Shown: one piece after another, positions 34,406 to 47,994 of the stretch
Numbering within the stretch: the stretch's first letter is position 1
Layout: every line of letters starts with the position of its first letter
Made by a program: the position numbers and the translations under genes
Assembly: GCA_040905445.1 (NCBI GenBank)
Contig: JBBDRN010000006.1
Location: forward strand, 1-57,210
DNA: 57,210 nucleotides
From: SKPT01 sp040905445
GTDB lineage: Bacteria > Planctomycetota > Phycisphaerae > Phycisphaerales > Phycisphaeraceae
Direction: 5' to 3'
Notes under the pieces: generated by a model
What the model saw: only the letters and a program-made list of their open reading frames with translations
What the model was told of the DNA's origin: nothing
Database searches by the model: none

Positions 34406-35623
34406 ATGGAACCCGGCATGGAGACGTCCGACTTCACCCCGGCCAGCCCAGGCCGGCTGACCCGCGCCGTCTCCGGTGGCCCTGCGTTCGTGCCGAACCC
34501 GCTTCCACCGGCGATCCCCTGGGACGACGAACTCGTCTCGACCACCGCCGCCGCCGCCGCCGCCTTGGGCCGCCTGGCCGAGGTGGGGCAAATGATGGCC
34601 AACCCGCACCTGCTCATCCGCCCCTTCCTCCGCCGCGAGGCCGTGCTCTCCAGCCAGATCGAGGGCACGCAGGCGTCGTTCGACGACCTGCTGCTGTTCG
34701 AGCTCGACGAGAAGGTCGAGCAGCGGGTGCCCGACGTGCGCGAGGTAGCCAACTACGTCCGGGCTCTGGAGCATGGCCTGGAGCGCGTGCGCACGCTGCC
34801 GCTCAGCCGCCGGCTGATCTGCGAGATGCACGGCATCCTCATGGAGCGCGTCCGCGGCGGCGACCAGACACCCGGCCAGGTGCGCCGCACACAGGTGCAC
34901 ATCGGCGCCCGCAACAGCGCCATCGAGCAGGCCCGCTTCGTACCCCCGCCCCCGGGGCCGGAACTCGACGATGCGATCCGCGACCTGGAGCTCTACCTCA
35001 ACCAGCCCAGCGCCCTGCCGGCCGTGGTGCGCCTGGCGCTGGTGCACTACCAGTTCGAGGCGATCCACCCGTTCAACGACGGCAACGGCCGCGTCGGCCG
35101 GCTGCTGGTATCGCTCATGCTCTGCGTGGGCGGCGTGCTGCCCCAGCCGCTGCTGTACCTCTCCGCCTACCTGGAGCGTCACCGCCAGGCGTACTACGAC
35201 CACCTGCTGCATGTGAGTCTGCGAGGGGAGTGGCATGGCTGGCTGAGCTTCTTCGCTCGCGGCGTCGCCGAGCAGGCCATGGACGCCGTGGACCGCGCCG
35301 GCCGGCTGCGCGAGCTCCAGGCCCGGTACGTCGACCAGGTGCAGTCGCCGCGAACGCCAGCGCTGCTGATCAAGCTCATCGAGCACCTGTTCGCCCAGCC
35401 CGCCGTCACCGCCGCCCGCGTGCGCCAGGTGCTGGACGTGACGCCGCGCACGGCCCAGCAGCACATCGACCGCCTGGTCAAGGCCGGCATCCTGCGCGAG
35501 ATCACCGGCCAGAAGCGCAACCGCGCCTACGTCGCCCGGGGCGTGCTCCAGGCGATTCACGAACCGCATCACGCCAAGCCGGCGGCCGAGGTGAATCATG
35601 ACCCAACTGCACCTGAAGGCTGA
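34406..35623 (+). CDS. Fic-family AMPylase with winged-helix C-terminus
   Basis: 405 aa. The Fic motif is complete: HPFNDGNGRVGR, with catalytic His at about residue 221. An N-terminal inhibitory motif of the (S/T)xxxE(G/N) kind, SSQIEG at about residues 82-87, places it in the class with a built-in regulatory helix. The C-terminus (TAARVRQVLDVTPRTAQQHI, DRLVKAGILREITGQ) is a winged helix able to bind DNA. Fic proteins transfer AMP to target proteins and are frequent in toxin-antitoxin and defence loci. Its stop overlaps the start of a small gene by 26 bp. It is divergent from the PLD-SNF2 helicase. Confidence 0.9.
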   Translation: MEPGMETSDFTPASPGRLTRAVSGGPAFVPNPLPPAIPWDDELVSTTAAAAAALGRLAEVGQMMANPHLLIRPFLRREAVLSSQIEGTQASFDDLLLFELDEKVEQRVPDVREVANYVRALEHGLERVRTLPLSRRLICEMHGILMERVRGGDQTPGQVRRTQVHIGARNSAIEQARFVPPPPGPELDDAIRDLELYLNQPSALPAVVRLALVHYQFEAIHPFNDGNGRVGRLLVSLMLCVGGVLPQPLLYLSAYLERHRQAYYDHLLHVSLRGEWHGWLSFFARGVAEQAMDAVDRAGRLRELQARYVDQVQSPRTPALLIKLIEHLFAQPAVTAARVRQVLDVTPRTAQQHIDRLVKAGILREITGQKRNRAYVARGVLQAIHEPHHAKPAAEVNHDPTAPEG

Positions 35624-35816
35624 GCACAAGCGGGTGTTGATCGAGCTGTACGAGCGCACCGAGCGGACGGCCGATGACCTGCCCTACACCGACGAGTTCG
35701 AGACGCTGTACACCGGCTTCATCGCCCGCACCGGCCTGACGCTGACCCGGCACGACGTCTGGCGGGCGCTGAGCAGCCAGCGTAAGGCGAAGCGGCTAGC
35801 GCGGAAGGAGCGGTGA
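35598..35816 (+). CDS. Small conserved-looking hypothetical protein downstream of Fic
   Basis: 72 aa, beginning TQLHLKAEHKRVLIELYERT and ending in a basic cluster (RKAKRLARKER). It has a helical pattern with YTDEFETLYTGFIARTGLTL. It starts inside the 3' end of the Fic gene, which suggests translational coupling. Role unknown; a Fic partner or DNA-binding accessory is possible. It is convergent with the HD phosphohydrolase gene. Confidence 0.6.
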   Translation: MTQLHLKAEHKRVLIELYERTERTADDLPYTDEFETLYTGFIARTGLTLTRHDVWRALSSQRKAKRLARKER

Positions 35817-35823
35817 GGGTTGC

Positions 35824-37146
35824 TCAGTTTTCGCGCCACTGCTGTCTCAACCGCTCCGCCGCGTCACGAGCCTTCATGGGCACGTAGTACCGATACTGGT
35901 CCTGCGTCGGCCTGGCGATTGGTTGCAGTCGCGGGCACACCTTTGAAATCTCGGTCGGCTCGCTGTCACCTGCCATCATCACCCGAATCGCGTTACCCGC
36001 GCTCTGCTCCTCCCTCTCAGGTTCAGGAAAGTACGGCTGCATGTACTTCGCCTTGAGCTCATCACGCAGGCAGTAGGCATCGGGATCGAGGTTCGCCTGC
36101 GCGACCCGCTCACGCAACGCGGCTTCCCATTTCTCGTGTCCGCCTGCGAGGTCGCCTGTGGGCTCCGGCCCCTCGATCATCGCGAACCGATCGCGGCTCA
36201 GGAATCGGCGGGCCAGATCGCTCAACACGGGCTCATCGTGATCCTGCCAGCGCTGGATCTGCTCGAGCACCGTGAATTCCTCGATCCTCAGGTACTGGTC
36301 GACGGTCGCATCGTTGCCGGCGTTCCAGAACTCCGCGATCGCTGACACCAGGTTCACGTCCGTGTCATCTTCCCGCAACTGCTTCGCACGCTCCCACATT
36401 GCCTGCAGCAACTGCTCGAAGCCTCGCGTCGTCTTGTGCAGGTATACGTTCTGGTACATGTAGTAGCGAGCGAAGATGAACTCCTCGATCGCGAACTTCG
36501 CCTTTTCAGGCCAGACGATGTCCAGTTGACCGTCCTCGCGATGGAAGTCGAGAGTGTTAATAAGGCGGTACCAGTCAAAGTGGCCGTATCCGCTGCCGGT
36601 AAAGAGGCTGTCGCGGCGCAGGTAGTCCATGCGATCCACGTCGAGTTGGCTGGAAAGGAGGAACTTCTGCCACGGATGAACGTCCTCGCTGCCATCCTCA
36701 TCGATCAGCGCGGCAACCACTGCGGGCAGCGTCCCGTCGAAAGTCCGAAGTGCCTTGTTGACCTGGGTATCCGAATCAAGGATTACCCGTGTCGACCACT
36801 TCTCATGGTTGATCCCAAGGCAGGATTCGAAGAGGTGTGAGAACGGACCATGGCCGACGTCGTGCAAGACGGCGGCGGCAAGTAGTGGGGCGCGGGCGCG
36901 TTGCACCTGCGGGCGCACTTCGTCCAGCGTCTCAAGGCGCCGCAGCACCTCCTGCATCAGGTGCAGGACGCCGAGGGTGTGGGCGAAGCGGGTGTGGCTG
37001 GCGCCGGGGTAGGTGATCTCGCTGACGCCAAGCTGATGGATGCGGCGAAGCCGCTGGACCTCCGGGCAGTCGAGCAGGTCGATGATCCAGGGATCATCGA
37101 TGCCGATGTAGTTGTAGAGCGGGTCCCGGACGATCTTGGCAGGCAT
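35824..37146 (-). CDS. HD-domain phosphohydrolase (YwfO / dNTP triphosphohydrolase-like)
   Basis: 440 aa of the HD superfamily. Metal-binding residues are H51/H56 in HTRFAHTLGV, H95-D96 in LHDVGHGPFSH and D169 in LDVDRMDYLRRD. The fold resembles Bacillus YwfO and Enterococcus EF1143-type dNTPases, which hydrolyse dNTPs to nucleosides and tripolyphosphate. The ATG shares one base with the stop of the YwgA/Panacea-like gene, so the pair is translationally coupled. In Bacillus subtilis ywfO and ywgA are neighbours, which supports a functional pair. Depletion of dNTPs is a known defence route; whether this enzyme does so is not shown. Confidence 0.85.
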   Translation of the reverse strand: MPAKIVRDPLYNYIGIDDPWIIDLLDCPEVQRLRRIHQLGVSEITYPGASHTRFAHTLGVLHLMQEVLRRLETLDEVRPQVQRARAPLLAAAVLHDVGHGPFSHLFESCLGINHEKWSTRVILDSDTQVNKALRTFDGTLPAVVAALIDEDGSEDVHPWQKFLLSSQLDVDRMDYLRRDSLFTGSGYGHFDWYRLINTLDFHREDGQLDIVWPEKAKFAIEEFIFARYYMYQNVYLHKTTRGFEQLLQAMWERAKQLREDDTDVNLVSAIAEFWNAGNDATVDQYLRIEEFTVLEQIQRWQDHDEPVLSDLARRFLSRDRFAMIEGPEPTGDLAGGHEKWEAALRERVAQANLDPDAYCLRDELKAKYMQPYFPEPEREEQSAGNAIRVMMAGDSEPTEISKVCPRLQPIARPTQDQYRYYVPMKARDAAERLRQQWREN

Positions 37147-37685
37147 CAGGCATGGGCCTCCTCCTCCACCACCTTCCGCGCGAGTTGCTCCGCCTCACGC
37201 ATCGGTGCGCCGTTCGGCTCCTGGCTCTTGAACCGGGCGGCTGCCTCGCGGGCCTCCTCCCAGCCCTTTCCCTGCCTGTGGAAGTAGGCGACGGTGGACG
37301 CCAGTTCGAGGCGGGGCACCGTGCGCTGGAACAGGTCGCGCGCGAGCTGCTCATAGTCGCCCAGCCCGCCTGCCAACTCCGCGCCGCGCGGCGACCCGTC
37401 CATGCCGTGAAGCTGCTCCTGAGTGTGCTCAGGCAGCTCGTAGTGGTAGGAGTGGCCGACGACCTCATTCCGCACCGCCTCCTCCTTGAGCAGCTTCGCC
37501 GCGACCATCTCGTCCACGAGTTCCGCCACGTCGTGCGAGTAGGGCCCGTAGTGGTGCAAGGTGAACTCGGCGTCGAGTGGGCAGCCGGCGGCCTTGAGAA
37601 GGTAGGTCACCTTCTGCAACCGCTTGCGTGTCTCCAGCTTACCCCCCGCCCAGTCGATCAGCTTCGCCAACTGGTAGCGATTCAT
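37146..37685 (-). CDS. YwgA / Panacea-like partner of the HD phosphohydrolase
   Basis: 179 aa. The N-terminal part (KLIDWAGGKLETRKRLQKVT, YLLKAAGCPLDAEFTLHHYG, PYSHDVAELVDEM) matches the layout of YwgA- and SocA/Panacea-type proteins, with the HYGPYS core. Panacea domains act as chaperone-like antitoxins in several systems. The ATG at 37685 is preceded by AGGAGG. It is coupled with the HD gene. An antitoxin or regulator role is plausible, not shown. Confidence 0.7.
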   Translation of the reverse strand: MNRYQLAKLIDWAGGKLETRKRLQKVTYLLKAAGCPLDAEFTLHHYGPYSHDVAELVDEMVAAKLLKEEAVRNEVVGHSYHYELPEHTQEQLHGMDGSPRGAELAGGLGDYEQLARDLFQRTVPRLELASTVAYFHRQGKGWEEAREAAARFKSQEPNGAPMREAEQLARKVVEEEAHA

Positions 37686-37869
37686 GCATCCTCCTGAGGC
37701 TCCCGTCCAGATCTTCGCGCCACGTCGGCGGCCAAGACCGATCATAACCCTAACATCGTGGCCCTGTCAACTTTTCATCTTGCACATGCTATCGTCCGCG
37801 CCGGCCGCCGCACGCCAGAAAGGCCGACACGGAAACGGCGACGCCGCAAAACGGGGGTTTCACCACAGT

Positions 37870-38033
37870 TCAACCCGGACTCGCCCCGGTGGCCTCCAGG
37901 CGCGCGATGCGGTCTTTGAGTACCGCCAGCGGCTCGCGCAGGCAGGGTTTGGAGCGCCAGAGGTCGCGCTCGCCGTCAGGCCGTAGGCCTGCTCGACGAG
38001 GTGGGCGAGGCGGTGGGCCCTGCGGCGTCGCAT
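37870..38033 (-). pseudogene. Small frameshifted gene after the methyltransferase
   Basis: The minus strand encodes RRRRAHRLAHLVEQAYGLT and, after one missing base, GERDLWRSKPCLREPLAVLK, then DRIARLEATGASPG. Restoring the base gives one 54-residue protein that starts 9 bp after the methyltransferase stop codon. No family recognised. The break may be a real mutation or an assembly error. Confidence 0.35.
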
Positions 38034-38042
38034 CTATGTCGC

Positions 38043-42503
<4,461 letters not shown>

Positions 42504-42514
42504 GGGTGGTCAGT

Positions 42515-45500
42515 TTATCGCCGCGTGGTTGTCACTGGAGCAAGGTCGATCTGCAAGGCGTCGAGCTCCTGCATCAGCCGCTCGCGCGGCAGGCGGCTGA
42601 GCAGGTGCTCGAGCAGGTCCTCCTGGCGCGGTTGGCCGAAGACCATGCGATAGATCGCCAGCGAACGGCGCAGCGCGGCCATGCGGGTGATCTCCCGGCT
42701 CATCGGCAGCGTCGGTACGTGACGCTCGATGAACGCCCGGCCGTTCGGGTACACCCAGTACGGCGTCAGGTCCGATTGGCGGTCCGGCTCCTGCGCTGCC
42801 AGGTCGAACATGCACCGCCAGACATCCGCCTGGCCGTTGGAGTGGACGTCGCCGCCATAGCGCTCGGCCACATTCCGCCGCACCGCGTGGCCCTTGTAGC
42901 GATGCACGCGCCCCTCGCGCTGCTCGAGGTCCACCTGGTTGGGCGGCAGGTTCCAATGCACCACCGCGTGGCAATACGGATGAAAGTCCAGGCCCTCCTG
43001 CCCGACCGATGTGGTCACGAGCACGAAGGGGCGGAACGGTGAATTGAATGCTTGGCGCACCTCGTCTCCGCGAAAGCGCGTGGTCGCGTCGTCGCTGCGC
43101 TCGTCGCCGAAGCGCATGGCGTAGCGGGCGCGGACGCGTTGCGGCGTGATGTCGATGCAGTGCCCGTCGGCATCGATCACGTCGACCTGCGGCGTTGCGG
43201 CGTGGAGCCCGGCTGCGCGGGCGATGGCCTCGGCGATCTGCGCGGCCGCCTCGTCCGGCTCGGCCTCGACGAGCCCGAGCGACTCGCGGAGCATGTGGGC
43301 GTACTCGTCGAGCACGCTCTGCAATCCGCCGGCCAGGCAATACTCGACCACGCGCAGCCAGTAGGGCTCGCGTCGACTCATCCCGCGGACGAGGTTGATG
43401 CTCGTGGGCAGGTTGAACAGGCTGCGAAATCCCCACGCGACGCGGCCGGCGGCGTGGCGGATCGCGGGGCGGTCGCTTACCGCTTCGTCCGCTGCGACGC
43501 GGCTGAGGGCGCGCAGGGCGCAGTTGGCGGGGCCGGCCAGGGCGAGGTGGGCCAACACATCGGCGAGGTCGTCGGGCGGCCGGCCGAGTGTGAATGAGCC
43601 GTCCAGCACGCGTCTTGCCTCGGCGATGTGGTCGGCCCAGCCGTCGTCGCCGGCGCCGTCGGACCAGGTGCTGGCGAGCGTGGGATCCGCCCACCAGCTG
43701 CGCGTGGCCTCGGGGTCGTGTTGGAGATCCAGCAGCAGCGGCGCCGCCCAGTACCACGCCTCATCCTCGCGCCCGCTCGTGGGCTGGGCATGCTGACGCG
43801 CCAGGCGCGCGAGCGGATCGGTCAGCCGGCGGCGCACCTGGGCCAGCACCGCGTCGGCCTCCGGTGGTTCGTCAGCGCCGAGCTCCTGGCTGATCGCCAG
43901 CGCGTCACCCATCCGCGCCAGCGCAGGGCTCGGGTAGAGCATGGCCAGCACGGGCATGCCCGCGAGGCGGCCTTGCGAGCGCGTGAAGTTCAGCAGCGCG
44001 CCGCGACGGGCATAGGCGGCGTACTCCGTGTCCTCGTGCGGGTCGGCGAGCATCATGCGGCGCTCGGCCTCGTAGCTCAAGAGCACCGAGAGCGAGCGCG
44101 GCACGACGAACCAGCTCGAAAAGATTAGCCGCTTGGTCATGGCCTGGAGCGCGGCGTCGGCGAACGGGCCTTGCAGGCGGTAGTAGGGCAGCGAGGGAGC
44201 GAGCCAGAGCAGGCGCCATGAGCCGTTGTCGAGCAGATCGCTGACGAGGCGGCGCACGCGCGGGTTGTGCGGCTCGACCGGCTCGTAGTCCATCATCGCC
44301 TGCCACGGCAGCGTCAGGTGCGGCGCGCGGGCGAGGCGATCGCGCAGGGCGGGCTCAAGGCGCTCGTCACCGAGGCCCCGGCGGAAGGCGCGCTTGAGCT
44401 CGTAGTTGTCCATGAAGTTCAGGAGATAGGGCGCCGACTTCCAGTGGTCGACGACCGAGCCGCGGTCCAGCAGCCGGGCGATGCCCTGGAGGTGGACGTA
44501 GGCCCGCACGTCGCCCTTGGCCAGTGGGATGTGGCCGTTGCTCACCTCGCGCAGCATGCCGTCGCGGTCGGCGCTGACGGCCAGGCGCTCCGTGCGGGCG
44601 ATGACGGCGCGCAGGCGCTGCTCGATCTGCCGGCGGATGTCGTGGAGCTGCTGCGACGGGCTGTCGCCGATCTGGTAGAGGCTCTTGCGGTATTGCCGCA
44701 GCAGCGACGCGAGCTCGCGCGTGCGGTGCTCGTCGTTGAAGAGGAATCGCAGCGTGTCGAGGAAGTCGGCGTAGTGGTCGTCCTCTTGTTCGTGGCTGAC
44801 GGTGTACATTTTGTAGGGCGTGGCCGAGAGCATCAGCACGCGTGCGCCTGGGGTTTCGAAGAGGTGCCGGGCGAGCTGGCCGGGCTCGCTGTCGCTGCGC
44901 AGCAGGTCCTTGAAGCGCTGGAACTCGTCGAGGACGATCAGGTCCGGATCAAGGGCACCGATGCATGTTGCCGCGAGCAGGGCACGCAGCCGGCTGACGA
45001 GCTCGTTGCGCTTGCGGCGCAGCTTCCATGGCACGTTGTGCTGCGGCCGGCCGTAGAACTCCTCGCACAACGCGCGGAACTGCCGCCGGTAGGTCGGCTC
45101 GCCCTGCTCCTCGGCGAGGCGATCATGCGCGTGCAACCGCTCGACGAACGCGCTTTGCAGGCCGGGGTCGATGCTCGCGTCGGGGTCGTACTGGCGGATC
45201 CACGCGCGGAAGGTCTGGCGGTTCTTGTTGCCCTCGAGGACATTCTTGGCGCCGACGCCCCGCGTGATCTTTGGCCAGGCGCGACGCAGCAGCCAGTAGA
45301 GCATCCACCGCTCCTCGGCGGTGCCCAGGCTCGATTTGAGGTCGAAGGATGTGCCCGGCGTCAGCGCGATGAAGTTCAGTCGATGCTTTTCGAGACTGCG
45401 CACCTGCATCGGCAAGAGCGTCAGGCGCGAGGCGGTCTGGAACGCGCTGTGTCGGGAGATGTTCAGGCGGTTGATGTTCTGCCGGGCGATCTCGCCGTTG

Positions 45501-46027
45501 GAGCAGATGTAGGCGATGTCGATGCGCGCTTTGTCCCGCCAGAGATGGTCGACAACCTTTGCGATCACGCCACGGGCGACCATTGTCTTGCCCAGGCCTA
45601 CCTCGTCGGCGAGCAGGAAGCGATCCGTGGCGGACGTGCGAAAGAGCTGATCGAAGATGTACTCGACCGAGTCGCGCTGGAAGTCTTTGAGCGTCGCAAG
45701 GATGCCGGCGACATCGGGGCGTGCGATCGGCTCGGGAGCGCGGGCGAGGCCGGGTTCGCCGCGCTGGTCCCAGCGCCGGACCTCGACGTCCGGCACGACG
45801 TCGGCGTTGGGTCGGCCGCGGCGTGCCCAGCTCGGCAACGACGGATCCGTTGAGCCGCCCGCCAGCCAGGCGGCGTGGATGCGGGCGCGCTCCTCACTCA
45901 TGAATCGCTGCACGGTCGCGGCGTCGAAGCTCCATTCGCTCGCGCCGCCGCCGCCGCGCGACACGGGGATGTAGTGCCAGTAGCCGCGCGACGGGCTGAA
46001 GACGATGAAGCGCTCGGCCCGGCTCAT
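42515..46027 (-). CDS. SNF2-type helicase of the DUF6361-PLD operon
   Basis: 1170 aa. Walker A DEVGLGKT near residue 138, DEFQ near 364, SATPYKMY near 398 and a C-terminal QREGRVHRYKGH motif VI near 1035 define a superfamily 2 helicase or translocase. A 50-residue N-terminal segment (RFIVFSPSRGYWHYIPVSRG) precedes the ATPase. The start at 46027 is fixed by the ATGA overlap with the PLD gene; an in-frame ATG 13 codons earlier would overlap further. It is followed 11 bp later by the methyltransferase, so the operon is tightly coupled. Confidence 0.9.
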   Translation of the reverse strand: MSRAERFIVFSPSRGYWHYIPVSRGGGGASEWSFDAATVQRFMSEERARIHAAWLAGGSTDPSLPSWARRGRPNADVVPDVEVRRWDQRGEPGLARAPEPIARPDVAGILATLKDFQRDSVEYIFDQLFRTSATDRFLLADEVGLGKTMVARGVIAKVVDHLWRDKARIDIAYICSNGEIARQNINRLNISRHSAFQTASRLTLLPMQVRSLEKHRLNFIALTPGTSFDLKSSLGTAEERWMLYWLLRRAWPKITRGVGAKNVLEGNKNRQTFRAWIRQYDPDASIDPGLQSAFVERLHAHDRLAEEQGEPTYRRQFRALCEEFYGRPQHNVPWKLRRKRNELVSRLRALLAATCIGALDPDLIVLDEFQRFKDLLRSDSEPGQLARHLFETPGARVLMLSATPYKMYTVSHEQEDDHYADFLDTLRFLFNDEHRTRELASLLRQYRKSLYQIGDSPSQQLHDIRRQIEQRLRAVIARTERLAVSADRDGMLREVSNGHIPLAKGDVRAYVHLQGIARLLDRGSVVDHWKSAPYLLNFMDNYELKRAFRRGLGDERLEPALRDRLARAPHLTLPWQAMMDYEPVEPHNPRVRRLVSDLLDNGSWRLLWLAPSLPYYRLQGPFADAALQAMTKRLIFSSWFVVPRSLSVLLSYEAERRMMLADPHEDTEYAAYARRGALLNFTRSQGRLAGMPVLAMLYPSPALARMGDALAISQELGADEPPEADAVLAQVRRRLTDPLARLARQHAQPTSGREDEAWYWAAPLLLDLQHDPEATRSWWADPTLASTWSDGAGDDGWADHIAEARRVLDGSFTLGRPPDDLADVLAHLALAGPANCALRALSRVAADEAVSDRPAIRHAAGRVAWGFRSLFNLPTSINLVRGMSRREPYWLRVVEYCLAGGLQSVLDEYAHMLRESLGLVEAEPDEAAAQIAEAIARAAGLHAATPQVDVIDADGHCIDITPQRVRARYAMRFGDERSDDATTRFRGDEVRQAFNSPFRPFVLVTTSVGQEGLDFHPYCHAVVHWNLPPNQVDLEQREGRVHRYKGHAVRRNVAERYGGDVHSNGQADVWRCMFDLAAQEPDRQSDLTPYWVYPNGRAFIERHVPTLPMSREITRMAALRRSLAIYRMVFGQPRQEDLLEHLLSRLPRERLMQELDALQIDLAPVTTTRR

Positions 46028-47994
46028 GACAGCAGCTCCTGCCGGGCTTCCCAGATGGGTCGCCACATCTCGGCGAAGCCGTCGGGCAGCAGGGCCCGGC
46101 CCTTTTCGTGGCGCGACAGGTCTTCGACGAGCCGCGCGATTTCGTCCAGCCGCGCCGGGTCCGCCTCGAGTGCGCGCAGCATCGGCTCGAGCAGCGGCAG
46201 GCCCAGCTCGCCCGTGCCGGCCGTGGGCTGCGCCGCAGCCAGCGTGTCCAGCACCTTCGTCAAACCCCGCAGGTCCTGCTCGTCCTGCGCCAGCAGCATC
46301 AGCAGGTAGCGCAGCAACTGCTCGCGGTTTTCCAGCAGCAGCGCGAGCAACCGCTGGTGGCGATCGGCGGGGGCGCCGAGGAGCGGCAGGTTGAGCACGA
46401 AAGCGGCGCGGTGACGCGCGGCCCCCAGGCTCGCCTCGATCTCAAAGACGACGAAAGCGGTGATGGCCCTGAAAGAGATCGGCTCGAACACGGCGGTTGG
46501 GTCGAGCGCCGTCACGTCCAGAGGCCTCAGTGCGTGGCGAGGCAATGTCAACGGCCGGGCGTGCACCGTCACGTCCGGGCTCCACGGCTGCGCCGCGGCG
46601 GAGCGGCAGCGCAGCGTCAGGCGGTATTGCTCGGCGTCCGGCGCTGCCTCGGCCTCGGCGAGCTCGACATGCAGCTCGAATCCGGCGCGGGCGAGCTGGC
46701 GCCGTGCGCGCTCGGCCAGTTGCTCCGCCTGCCGCGCGGATTCGTCGAGGGGCGCCGGCTCGGCGGGAGGACTGTAGGGCTCGAGCAGGTCGTCGAAGCG
46801 CAGGGCGCGCTTCTGCGCCTCGTCGGCCCGGCTGTCAGCGTTGGGCCGCACGAGCTGATCGACGCCAAACCGGCTCCGCGGACCGCGCAGCTCCACGAGG
46901 AACTCGACGTTGTGGCTGAACGCGGCGTTGGTCGCGTTCGCCGAGCCTGTCCAGATGTGGGTTTTGCCGCCGCGATCCGTGACGTAGATCTTGGCGTGCA
47001 GGCCGGTCAACTCCTCGATCCCGCCGACCGCTCCATCATCGTCCGCGTCCGCGCTGGAGGCATCATCGTCAGCCTCCAGCACGCGCGTCGGCTCCTCGGC
47101 GGTCGCGTGCAGGCAATACGACTCGAAAATGCCGGTGATTTCCGCGGGCAGTTCGTCCATTGACTCGGGGCGCGAGACGAGCACCTGCCGTGGGTGCGCC
47201 GCGGTGAACCGGCGCAACAGCCCTTCGGAAACGAACGGCGAGACGACCATGAGCCGGTCGATGCGTTCGGGGAACGGCCACATGTCGCTGCCGTCGATCC
47301 CCAGCGGCCAGAATGTCATCTGCTCGAAGCCGTCGGGCAACTCGAACGCCACGCACCCAAGCTCATGCGCCACCACTTCGCACGCCTCGCGCACGGCTGC
47401 GCCCACCGGCTGCACCGCCAGGCTCGGCAGGGCCGCGAAGAAGCGGCTCAGCGGTTCATTGCGGGCCAAAGCGTTCCGCCGGTTCGTGACATCGCCCTCC
47501 AACACGAGCATTGTGTCCCACGAGCGATCGAATGTGAGGTTGCGGCTGCCGCACAGCAGGCGATAGCGCACGGCCGGCTCGTAGTGCTCGTGGTCGGGGT
47601 GATCGGCTGGCAGATCGCTCATGTCGCCCACGAACCGCAAGGCCGTCAGCTTGGGATGAAAGACGCCGTGCTCGCTCGCCGGCGTCACCTGCACGATCGC
47701 CTGCTCGAGGTGCGCCAGCAGCGGATGGTGCTGGCGGGGCACGGCGGCGTGCCCCGCCTGGCAGAAGAGGTGCATGCGGCCCGCGTGCTCGCGGATTGCC
47801 TGCAGCATCGCCAGCGGGTCCGCCTGCGCATCGGCGTCGCGCCGCAGCCCATCGAACATCGTGAACGCGACGGGCATCGTCAGCAGCGCCATCAGGTCCA
47901 GGCTGTATGTGGTGCCGATGGCGCGGTCGAAGCGAAAGCCCGCGGGCGGACGCAGCAACTCACGCAGCAGTTGGCGACGCTCCGGCTCAAGCAT
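46024..47994 (-). CDS. Phospholipase D-like nuclease of the DUF6361 operon
   Basis: 656 aa with two PLD-type motif regions: HPKLTALRF with CGSRNLTFDRS in the first half, and GLHAKIYVTDRGGKTHIWTG followed by SANATNAAF in the second. The HxK and the Ser/Asn residues are present in both. PLD-fold proteins in defence loci are usually nucleases. The start overlaps the DUF6361 stop by 8 bp and its stop overlaps the helicase start by 4 bp. The middle holds an acidic Asp/Ala insert. Confidence 0.88.
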   Translation of the reverse strand: MLEPERRQLLRELLRPPAGFRFDRAIGTTYSLDLMALLTMPVAFTMFDGLRRDADAQADPLAMLQAIREHAGRMHLFCQAGHAAVPRQHHPLLAHLEQAIVQVTPASEHGVFHPKLTALRFVGDMSDLPADHPDHEHYEPAVRYRLLCGSRNLTFDRSWDTMLVLEGDVTNRRNALARNEPLSRFFAALPSLAVQPVGAAVREACEVVAHELGCVAFELPDGFEQMTFWPLGIDGSDMWPFPERIDRLMVVSPFVSEGLLRRFTAAHPRQVLVSRPESMDELPAEITGIFESYCLHATAEEPTRVLEADDDASSADADDDGAVGGIEELTGLHAKIYVTDRGGKTHIWTGSANATNAAFSHNVEFLVELRGPRSRFGVDQLVRPNADSRADEAQKRALRFDDLLEPYSPPAEPAPLDESARQAEQLAERARRQLARAGFELHVELAEAEAAPDAEQYRLTLRCRSAAAQPWSPDVTVHARPLTLPRHALRPLDVTALDPTAVFEPISFRAITAFVVFEIEASLGAARHRAAFVLNLPLLGAPADRHQRLLALLLENREQLLRYLLMLLAQDEQDLRGLTKVLDTLAAAQPTAGTGELGLPLLEPMLRALEADPARLDEIARLVEDLSRHEKGRALLPDGFAEMWRPIWEARQELLS

